NCBI GenBank assembly: GCA_910578605.1
Contig: CAJTQG010000003.1
Coordinates: 5,536-69,535 of the forward strand
DNA length: 64,000 nt
Direction: 5' to 3'
Source of the DNA: an uncultured Lachnospiraceae bacterium
GTDB lineage: Bacteria > Bacillota > Clostridia > Lachnospirales > Lachnospiraceae
In this document: positions 1 through 6,273 of the stretch, one piece after another
Position numbering within the stretch: the first letter of the stretch is position 1
Layout: each line of letters starts with the position of its first letter
Translations under genes and position numbers: made by a program
Notes under the pieces: model-generated
The model's input: only the letters and a program-made list of their open reading frames with translations
Told to the model about the DNA's origin: nothing
The model's database searches: none

Positions 1-191
1 CTTGAATACTTGCTCCACACCATTTACAATTTTTCATTATCATTACCACCTTTTCTTTAGTTTAATATAGAATGGAATAAATTATATCAAATGTATCCAG
101 CAAATGCAATGTTTTATAGTAATTCACCTTGTGTTTTTGTGGTTTGGATAGTTAGTTGTTTAGAATAATGTTAGCTAATTATAAATTTTAC

Positions 192-608
192 CTAAGGATG
201 ATTTTTGCGAAAAGTTTGTTCGTCAATAAATTGTACAGGTGGCATGAACTCTTGAAACAACCATTGCTCCAGCATTTTTATAATCTCATCTTTACTTTTT
301 GATTGGAATTGCAATAAAGGTTTTATCCAATTATCATTTAAAATTGCTTGTAATAAAAATGCTCCATTATGCTCTCCGTCTGGATACCATCCTAAATCCA
401 ATACCAATTTTTGTTGTTCAATTTTTCCGTTTCGTTTGTGGCATGAGGTTGTGTGCATAAGAAGTATATCTTCCGTAAATGCGAAAAGCCAAAGACTGTC
501 CAGTTCGTCAAGTTCCATAGGTTCTACATTTTCTAATTTATTATAGTCGATTGTCCAACCACCAGGAACTCTCAATGGTTGTAAATGTTTCCAATAACTT
601 TCATCCAT
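192..608 (-). CDS. Small hypothetical protein (possible immunity-like)
   Basis: A 138-residue soluble protein with no signal peptide or membrane segment, rich in Trp, Glu and Leu. I do not recognise a defined family. The N-terminus (MDESYWKHLQPLRVPGGWTI) resembles small Firmicutes proteins of unknown function that are sometimes found beside toxins as immunity proteins, but no toxin is visible here. The ATG at 608 was chosen because a GGGAG ribosome binding site sits about 10 nt upstream; the open frame extends 15 codons further without a comparable site. It is the only minus-strand gene at this end and may belong to a larger module left of the window. Function unknown. Confidence 0.6.
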   Translation of the reverse strand: MDESYWKHLQPLRVPGGWTIDYNKLENVEPMELDELDSLWLFAFTEDILLMHTTSCHKRNGKIEQQKLVLDLGWYPDGEHNGAFLLQAILNDNWIKPLLQFQSKSKDEIIKMLEQWLFQEFMPPVQFIDEQTFRKNHP

Positions 609-653
609 CTTACATTTCTCCCTTAATTTGATACTTTGTCTTGATTTTATCAC

Positions 654-1039
654 AATTCTAAGAGAGTGGAAAGAGAACGTTTTACAGTCAACTTTATATT
701 TTGTAATATTTCCAGTTAGATTGTTACTTTGAGTAGTCCTTTGTAAATTGTACTTTATAAAATATTATATTAAGCTTGGAAAAGTTAAAACAAGATATCT
801 TTTATATAGTATTACATTGTAATATCAAGTTGAAATGAGAGAATGATTGTGGTAGTATATTATACTATGTTAGACTCTTTTATGATATAAAATTGTAAAA
901 GCAGATAAATTTTACACAGAGAAGAAACAAGATAAATTATAGAAAAGCAGCAGAAGGGACAAGCAAAAATGACTAATAACCTTTAATTAAAACTGAAAAA
1001 TGCTTGAAACCCTTGAAAATAAAGGAGATGTGAGAATAT
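654..1039. other. Non-coding spacer upstream of ychF
   Basis: This A/T-rich spacer between the divergent small gene and ychF holds no convincing reading frame. It contains a 15-bp perfect palindrome at 811-825 (TATTACA, one central T, TGTAATA), which could be an operator. No good sigma-A promoter could be fixed with confidence, although A/T-rich -10-like hexamers occur around 855-866. Confidence 0.5.
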
Positions 1040-2137
1040 ATGAAACTAGGAATCGTAGGATTGCCGAATGTAGGAAAAAGTACATTATTTAATTCGTTGA
1101 CAAAGGCAGGTGCAGAATCGGCAAACTATCCTTTCTGTACAATAGATCCTAATGTGGGAGTAGTTACAGTGCCGGACGAGAGATTGAAAAAATTGACAGA
1201 GCTTTATCATTCAAAGAAAACTACCCCGGCTGTTATTGAATTTGTTGATATTGCTGGATTGGTAAAGGGTGCTTCAAAAGGGGAGGGCTTAGGAAATCAG
1301 TTTTTGGCTAATATCAGGGAGGTGGATGCTATTGTTCATGTGGTGCGCTGCTTTGAGGATGATAATGTAGTTCATGTGGATGGAAGTGTTGATCCGGTTC
1401 GTGATATAGAGACAATCAATCTGGAGTTGATTTTTTCTGATGTGGAGATATTGGAGAGAAGAATTGCCAAGACAACGAAGGTAGCCAGAAACGATAAGAC
1501 AGCTGCAAAGGAATTGGACATGCAAAATCGATTGAAGACCTACTTGGAGGAGGGAAATTTAGCGATAACTTTTTCCTTGCAAAATGAAGATGAGGAGGCA
1601 TGGTTTGCAGAGTACAACCTTCTTACCGCAAAGCCTGTTATTTTTGCGGCAAACGTGGCGGAGGAAGATTTGGCGGAGGATGGTATGAACAATTCCCATG
1701 TGGAGAAGGTTCGTGAATTTGCCAAAGAAAATAAAAGTGAAGTCTTTGCTATCTGTGCGCAGATAGAGCAGGAGCTATCTGAGTTAGAGGATGATGAGAA
1801 GGAAATGTTCCTAGAGGATTTAGGTTTGAAGGAATCTGGCTTAGACAAGCTTGTGCGTGCTAGCTATCATCTGTTAGGATTAATCAGTTATCTCACATCT
1901 GGTGAGGATGAGACGAGAGCTTGGACTATCACAAAGGGAACAAAGGCACCTCAGGCAGCAGGGAAGATTCATACTGATTTTGAGAGAGGATTTATTCGTG
2001 CAGAGGTAGTGAACTATCAGGACTTATTGGATTGCAAAGCCTATGGGAAGGCAAAGGAAAAGGGATTGGTGCGGTTAGAGGGAAAAGATTATGTTGTGCA
2101 GGATGGGGATGTGATATTGTTTCGCTTTAATGTTTAA
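1040..2137 (+). CDS. ychF: Redox-regulated ATPase YchF (Obg/OLA1 family)
   Basis: A 365-residue member of the Obg-related YchF/OLA1 P-loop family. These proteins prefer ATP to GTP, bind ribosomes and influence stress and translation responses. The P-loop GLPNVGKST lies at residues 6-14, the switch/G3 region at DIAGLVKGASKGEG (about residue 70), and the C-terminal TGS-like domain ends in DYVVQDGDVILFRFNV, typical of the family. The length matches the usual 363-366 residues. AAAGGAG lies about 12 nt upstream of the ATG. It appears monocistronic, flanked on both sides by A/T-rich spacers. Confidence 0.97.
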   Translation: MKLGIVGLPNVGKSTLFNSLTKAGAESANYPFCTIDPNVGVVTVPDERLKKLTELYHSKKTTPAVIEFVDIAGLVKGASKGEGLGNQFLANIREVDAIVHVVRCFEDDNVVHVDGSVDPVRDIETINLELIFSDVEILERRIAKTTKVARNDKTAAKELDMQNRLKTYLEEGNLAITFSLQNEDEEAWFAEYNLLTAKPVIFAANVAEEDLAEDGMNNSHVEKVREFAKENKSEVFAICAQIEQELSELEDDEKEMFLEDLGLKESGLDKLVRASYHLLGLISYLTSGEDETRAWTITKGTKAPQAAGKIHTDFERGFIRAEVVNYQDLLDCKAYGKAKEKGLVRLEGKDYVVQDGDVILFRFNV

Positions 2138-2445
2138 TCTGGCAGCAGTCTCAATGAAGGAATATCAATAATTATTAACAATAATTAAAAAAATTTATAA
2201 GAACTAAAATTATGAGAACAAAAATTTATCAAGATAAAAAAGAAAAAGATAAATAAAAAATAATATAATAATATATAGAATGAATGATTAAAATAATATT
2301 AAGTGAAGATATAGAAAAATATAGAATGAATAAAATGATATAAAATAATATGAAAAAATATTTCTATACACTATAATATTATATTATTATCATTATATGT
2401 TATATGCAACATGCTATATGTATGAAAATGAAAGGATGTGGGAAT
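2138..2445. other. Extremely A/T-rich spacer
   Basis: Roughly 300 bases between ychF and the carbamate kinase gene, composed almost entirely of A and T, with near-repeats such as ATATAGAA followed by AATGAAT or AATATAG around 2272-2330. No reading frame with a ribosome binding site is visible before the AAAGGA at 2431. The A-rich/T-rich segments suggest curved or easily melted DNA. It presumably carries the promoter of the downstream gene, but no hexamer pair stands out from the background. Confidence 0.6.
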
Positions 2446-3387
2446 ATGGAAAATAAGAAGATAGTAGTAGCGTTAGGCAGAAATTGTTTCGGAAAAACAT
2501 TTCCTCAGCAGCAGGAAAATGTAAAAAAAGCGGCAAAGGCAATAGCAGATTTGGTAGAAAAAAAATATGAGATTGTGATTACTCACAGCAATGGTTTGCA
2601 GGTTGGTATGATTCAAACTGCCATGACAGAATTTAGCCGATTGGATAACACCCACACAGTAGCTCCTATGTCTGTCTGCGGCGCTATGAGTCAGGGATAT
2701 ATTGGTTTTGATTTGCAAAATGCCATTCGCACGGAGTTGTTGAACAGAGGTATATACAAGCCTGTTTCTACCATTATCACTCAGGTTCGGGTGGACCCGT
2801 TTGATCCTGCTTTTCACAATCCAAGTAAGGTAATCGGCCGTTTTATGACAAAGGATGAAGCCGATATGGAGGAGAGAAAGGGGAACTATGTTACATATGA
2901 TAATGGCAAGGATGGTGAAGGCTGGAGAAGAATTATTGCATCCCCGAATCCAATTGATATTTATGAGATTGATGCCATTCGTACTCTGTTAGATGCCGGA
3001 CAACTAGTAATAGCGGCAGGCGGTGGCGGCATTCCGGTATTAGATCAGAGAACAGGACTAAAGGGTGCATCAGCAGTAATTGAAAAGGACTATACAGCAG
3101 CTAAGCTGGCAGATATGGTAAATGCAGGGGCATTGTTAATTCTCACCGGAAAGGACAACGTACTGATTGATAAGGGAACCCCTGATGAAAAAGCATTAGG
3201 TATGCTGACGGTGGAGGAGGCACAAAAGCTGGTGGAGGAAGATAAATTTAAACCTACTACATCTCTTCCTAAAATAGATGCCTCACTTCGTTTCGTCACA
3301 GCGGGCAAGGATAGAAAAGCAGTTATCACCAATGTAGATAAGGCGGTTGATGGCCTTGCCGAAAGGGTGGGAACGATAATTAAGTAA
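2446..3387 (+). CDS. arcC: Carbamate kinase, divergent N-terminal loop
   Basis: A 313-residue amino acid kinase-fold protein of the carbamate kinase family (carbamoyl phosphate + ADP to carbamate + ATP). Family signatures present are GWRRIIASPNPIDI, AAGGGGIPV, VIEKDYTAAKLA, LTGKDNV and LPKIDASLRFV, so the lysines expected in the active site are kept. The N-terminal loop reads ALGRNCFG where the family normally has ALGGNALG, and THSNGLQVG replaces the usual SHGNGPQVG, so this is a divergent subgroup. The ATG at 2446 follows AAAGGA at 9 nt; the longer frame from 2404 lacks a site. No arginine deiminase or carbamoyltransferase gene is adjacent. Catalytic competence is inferred. Confidence 0.85.
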   Translation: MENKKIVVALGRNCFGKTFPQQQENVKKAAKAIADLVEKKYEIVITHSNGLQVGMIQTAMTEFSRLDNTHTVAPMSVCGAMSQGYIGFDLQNAIRTELLNRGIYKPVSTIITQVRVDPFDPAFHNPSKVIGRFMTKDEADMEERKGNYVTYDNGKDGEGWRRIIASPNPIDIYEIDAIRTLLDAGQLVIAAGGGGIPVLDQRTGLKGASAVIEKDYTAAKLADMVNAGALLILTGKDNVLIDKGTPDEKALGMLTVEEAQKLVEEDKFKPTTSLPKIDASLRFVTAGKDRKAVITNVDKAVDGLAERVGTIIK

Positions 3388-3480
3388 TAGAATACAGTAC
3401 ATCCTAATTGCAATATATAATAATGTTGTAATAATGTAATGAAAGAAAGATGTTGAATAAAAAAGAAGAATGCAATAATA

Positions 3481-3531
3481 AAAAAGAGTTTTGGAATACT
3501 ATGAATATTGGTATTTGAAAACTCTTTTTTT
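3481..3531 (+). terminator. Intrinsic terminator after arcC
   Basis: The arms AAAAAGAGTTTT (3481-3492) and AAAACTCTTTTT (3518-3529) are perfectly complementary and the right arm continues into a T run. The symmetry would also support termination in the opposite direction. Confidence 0.8.
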
Positions 3532-3816
3532 ATTGATAAAAAATCCTTTCGTCTTTCTAATGAAACCAGGATATATTTTCTAAAAAATATCCTCCTGCTG
3601 CATCTGAGTAGAATACTATTTCTCCTAATATTATAAAAATTTTCATTTCTTCTTGAATCCCCTCCACAATTCCCCACAATGTTATAAATATTATTTTTTT
3701 GTGAACGAATCAGTTAAAAAAACAATATCTGGTACTATAAAAAAATAAACATACAATATAGACATAATTCGTTGAAAAAAGAAAGAAAAGCAGATGATTG
3801 GTGGAGAAAAAAGCTC

Positions 3817-3845
3817 TTGCACAATCTGTTAAAATAGAGTAAAAT
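3817..3845 (+). promoter_or_regulatory. Sigma-A promoter of the dcw cluster
   Basis: The -35 box TTGCAC (3817-3822) and -10 box TAAAAT (3840-3845) are separated by exactly 17 bp. The predicted start near 3852 places the MraZ-type repeats at the very beginning of the transcript, so bound MraZ would block initiation or escape. Confidence 0.75.
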
Positions 3846-3855
3846 ATACCCTACC

Positions 3856-3890
3856 AGTGGAGGAAAGTGGTTCAAAGTGGTACGAAGTGG
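3856..3890 (+). promoter_or_regulatory. MraZ operator: four AGTGG repeats, 10-bp period
   Basis: AGTGG occurs at 3856-3860, 3866-3870, 3876-3880 and 3886-3890, exactly one helical turn apart, with (A/G)AAGTGG in the last three. This matches the known organisation of MraZ binding sites upstream of mraZ in other bacteria (direct repeats of AAAGTG- or TGGG-type cores every 10 bp). The array lies between the predicted transcription start and the mraZ ribosome binding site, which overlaps the last repeat. Confidence 0.85.
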
Positions 3891-3901
3891 AGGAATGTAT
3901 T

Positions 3902-4333
3902 ATGTTTATGGGTCAATATAACCATACGGTAGATACAAAAGGCCGCCTCATCGTACCTGCAAAGTATCGTGAATCATTAGGGAACGATTTTGTAGTGACG
4001 AAAGGCTTGGACGGTTGTTTGTTTGTGTATCCCAATTTAGAGTGGGAAGCCTTTGCCGCAAAGCTAAAAGAATTACCAATGACAAAACGCGATACCCGTA
4101 GCTTTGTCCGTTTCTTTCTTTCCGGAGCGGCTAGTGTAGAATTAGATAAGCAGGGGCGAATACTTCTTCCGCCTCACTTAAGGGAATTTGCAGGCTTAGA
4201 GAAGGATGTGGTGTTGATCGGTATCTCAAACCGCATTGAAATTTGGAGCAAAGATAAGTGGGAAGAAGAAGCAGCGTTTGATGATATGGATGATATTGCA
4301 GAGAGAATGGCAGATTTAGGAGTGGAATTATAA
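3902..4333 (+). CDS. mraZ: Transcriptional regulator MraZ
   Basis: A 143-residue protein with two SpoVT/AbrB-like beta-barrel repeats. It begins MFMGQYNHTVDTKGRLIVPA, and the second half carries VELDKQGRILLPPHLREFAG, the paired DxxGR signature of MraZ. MraZ rings bind tandem repeats upstream of their own operon and repress the dcw cluster. The ATG at 3902 follows GGAGGAATGTATT; the upstream part of the open frame (from 3857) runs through the operator repeats and is not expected to be translated. First gene of the cluster, 4 nt before rsmH. The length is standard. Confidence 0.95.
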   Translation: MFMGQYNHTVDTKGRLIVPAKYRESLGNDFVVTKGLDGCLFVYPNLEWEAFAAKLKELPMTKRDTRSFVRFFLSGAASVELDKQGRILLPPHLREFAGLEKDVVLIGISNRIEIWSKDKWEEEAAFDDMDDIAERMADLGVEL

Positions 4334-4337
4334 AAAT

Positions 4338-5294
4338 ATGGAATTTAAACATAAGTCTGTTCTGCTGGAGGAGACAATAGATAGCTTACAAGTAAAAAGT
4401 GGAGGGATATATGTGGACGGCACTTTGGGCGGCGGCGGGCATGCCTATCAAGTCTGCAAAAGACTGCAGGGGCGTGGTACCTTTGTGGGAATTGACCAGG
4501 ATGAGGATGCTATCAGAGCGGCCACTGAGAGATTGCAGGAATACAAGGACAAGCTCACACTTTATATTGTTAAGAGCAATTATTGTCAATTTCAAAAGGT
4601 ACTGTCAGAGCTGCAGTTAAGTCAAGTGGATGGTATTATGTTAGATTTAGGAGTGTCCTCCTATCAGTTAGACAATGCCGACAGAGGCTTTACTTATAGA
4701 GTAGAGGCTCCTCTTGACATGCGCATGGATCGAAATACTTTGAAAACAGCAAAGGATATTGTCAACACTTACAGTGAGATGGAGCTTTTTCATATGATAC
4801 GTGATTATGGGGAAGATAAATTTGCCAAAAATATTGCAAAGCACATAGTGAGAATGAGACAGGAAAAACCAATGGAAACAACATTTGATTTAGTCAAGGC
4901 TATTGATGCTGCAATTCCGGCAAAGGTACGTGCTTTGGGAGGTCATCCAGCAAAAAAAACATTTCAGGCAATACGAATTGAATTGAATCAGGAATTAGAG
5001 GTGTTAAAGCAGTCTATTGGAGTTATGATAGATGCCCTTGCACCAGGAGGTCGTTTGAGTATCATTACTTTTCATTCACTAGAAGACAGAATTGTAAAGA
5101 AAATGTTTCGTGAATATGAAAATCCATGTACGTGTCCTCCTGATTTTCCAGTATGTGTATGTGGAAAAATATCAAAAGGAAAAGTGATTACGAGGAAACC
5201 CATTCTTCCTAGTGGAAAGGAGTGCCAAGAAAATTCCAGGGCTAAAAGCGCAAAGCTTCGAGTATTTCAGCGGCATCACCAAAATGAAGGATAA
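4338..5294 (+). CDS. rsmH: 16S rRNA (cytosine1402-N4)-methyltransferase RsmH
   Basis: A 318-residue SAM-dependent methyltransferase (MraW) that modifies C1402 of 16S rRNA in the P-site region. The start reads HKSVLLEETIDSL, followed by the SAM-binding loop YVDGTLGGGGHAY near residue 27, DGIMLDLGVSSYQLD near residue 100, and the late motifs ALGGHPAKKTFQAIRIELNQ and SIITFHSLEDRIVKK. Length and ends are normal. It starts 4 nt after the mraZ stop, with its ribosome binding site (TTAGGAGTGG) inside the end of mraZ, so translation is probably coupled. Confidence 0.97.
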   Translation: MEFKHKSVLLEETIDSLQVKSGGIYVDGTLGGGGHAYQVCKRLQGRGTFVGIDQDEDAIRAATERLQEYKDKLTLYIVKSNYCQFQKVLSELQLSQVDGIMLDLGVSSYQLDNADRGFTYRVEAPLDMRMDRNTLKTAKDIVNTYSEMELFHMIRDYGEDKFAKNIAKHIVRMRQEKPMETTFDLVKAIDAAIPAKVRALGGHPAKKTFQAIRIELNQELEVLKQSIGVMIDALAPGGRLSIITFHSLEDRIVKKMFREYENPCTCPPDFPVCVCGKISKGKVITRKPILPSGKECQENSRAKSAKLRVFQRHHQNEG

Positions 5295-5320
5295 AATATT
5301 TATAAAAAATGCAAAAAGTA

Positions 5321-5480
5321 GTACAAAATACAAGAATGTGGTAGGAAATACAAGCAAGTAGTAAGAATTATAAGCAAGTAGTAAGCAATATAAGAAAACA
5401 GTGGGATGCACAAGAAAACAATAAAAAATATAAGAAAACAATAAAAAATATAAGAAAACAATAAGCAATATAAGCAAACA
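5321..5480 (+). repeat. 20-bp tandem repeat, eight copies
   Basis: The sequence repeats every 20 bp from 5321 to 5480. The core of each unit is (G/A)TAA(A/G)(A/C)AATA(T/C)AAG(A/C)AA. Units 6 and 7 (5421-5460) are identical and the others differ at a few positions. The unit is purine-rich on the + strand. As 20 is not a multiple of 3 and stops are frequent, it is not coding. There are no unique spacers, so it is not a CRISPR array. Confidence 0.9.
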
Positions 5481-5560
5481 GAGTTGGATTTATAGAAAAT
5501 ACAGATAAGCGGAAAAGTAAAGAAAAATCAGTAAAATTAGACCCGACAATGGAGGCAGTC

Positions 5561-6079
5561 ATGGCAAAAAGAAAAGCAAGAAATCAAAATATAAAAAATC
5601 AATATAGAAATCCGGCATATCTGTATGGTTCAGCAGCACCTAAAAGGGAATATGAGCAGCCTGTCCGCCGAAAAACTCAGCGGGAAGAGCGTGTGTATAT
5701 AGGAAATAAGAGAGTGGCTGTAAATCATGCTGCTTACCGAAATCAGCAGAAGGCATTGCACATGAACGGCGGTTATGTGGCATTTTTGGCAGTGGCGGCG
5801 TTTATTAGCCTTCTGGCATGTGTGAATTATCTAAAGCTGCAGGCTGAGATTTCAAATCATAATGAGAGTATTACAGCAATTGAAAAACAAATAAATACAA
5901 CAAAGGCACAGAATGATTCATTAGAATATTCTATTGACAGCTATATTGATTTGGATTATATATACAAAACGGCAACACAGGAGCTGGGAATGGTTCCGGC
6001 AACATCAGATCAAGTATCGGTATATGAAAGTAAGGATAATGAATATATGAAGCAGTATAAAGATATTCCAAAGGAATAA
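5561..6079 (+). CDS. ftsL: Cell division protein FtsL-like
   Basis: A 172-residue bitopic membrane protein. A basic N-terminal cytoplasmic region (MAKRKARNQ onward) of about 65 residues precedes one transmembrane helix (VAFLAVAAFISLLACVNYL, about residues 71-89) and a short coiled-coil-like outer segment (ISNHNESITAIEKQINTTKA). Size, topology and position between rsmH and the PBP genes are those of FtsL, the septal scaffold partner of DivIB and DivIC; sequence conservation in this family is low. The ATG at 5561 follows AATGGAGGCAGTC; four upstream codons in the open frame overlap the ribosome binding site. It is preceded by the 20-bp repeat array. Confidence 0.8.
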   Translation: MAKRKARNQNIKNQYRNPAYLYGSAAPKREYEQPVRRKTQREERVYIGNKRVAVNHAAYRNQQKALHMNGGYVAFLAVAAFISLLACVNYLKLQAEISNHNESITAIEKQINTTKAQNDSLEYSIDSYIDLDYIYKTATQELGMVPATSDQVSVYESKDNEYMKQYKDIPKE

Positions 6080-6110
6080 GATTTTTGGGACAATTGCTGA
6101 TATAATCATA

Positions 6111-6180
6111 AGCCAAGGGAAATCGTTTATGAAGAAAAGGAAAGGAAATATGCAGTCTGCCCCTTTCCCTGGGCTTTTTT
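6111..6180 (+). terminator. Terminator-like hairpin after ftsL, possible attenuator
   Basis: AGCCAAGGGAAA (6111-6122) pairs with TTTCCCTGGGCT (6164-6175) with one mismatch across a 41-nt loop, followed by a run of Ts to 6180. A second, mutually exclusive pairing joins GGAAAGG (6139-6145) to CCTTTCC (6162-6168). Competing stems ahead of a T run resemble an attenuator, but the large loop makes this uncertain. Confidence 0.45.
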
Positions 6181-6237
6181 AGGATGTATTGTATACATAA
6201 ACAATAACTCCGAAAAGAAACAGAAGTAAAATTGAAT

Positions 6238-6273
6238 GGGCAGAATCACATTTTGTGATAGCATAGGTATAAG
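6238..6273 (+). promoter_or_regulatory. Hairpin leader motif abutting PBP start (copy A)
   Basis: GGGCAGAATCACA (6238-6250), TTT, then TGTGATAGCATAGGTATAAG (6254-6273) ends directly at the ATG of the first PBP gene. ATCACA (6245-6250) pairs with TGTGAT (6254-6259). AGG within GCATAGG is the only Shine-Dalgarno candidate. Nearly the same arrangement precedes the cysteine desulfurase gene at 56597-56639, and a degenerate form precedes divIB at 14004-14038. Function unknown. Confidence 0.5.

Larger units (their letters stand above)
3388..3901. other. Intergenic region between arcC and mraZ
   Basis: About 500 bases with a terminator near its left end, an A/T-rich middle with no supported gene, and the promoter and operator repeats of the dcw cluster at its right end. 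A minus-strand open frame of 195 codons that begins inside arcC and runs to 3677 has no ribosome binding site and looks like a shadow. Confidence 0.6.

Noticed and set aside
3090..3677. Minus-strand frame of 195 codons overlapping arcC
   Set aside because: Half lies antisense to a clear gene, the rest is A/T-rich, and no ribosome binding site or family match is visible.
5172..5477. Minus-strand 101-codon hydrophobic frame across the repeat array
   Set aside because: It is an artefact of the purine-rich repeat read in reverse; it has no ribosome binding site and overlaps rsmH.
5321..5480. Tandem repeats considered as a CRISPR array
   Set aside because: Units are contiguous 20-bp repeats without unique spacers, and no cas gene is present.
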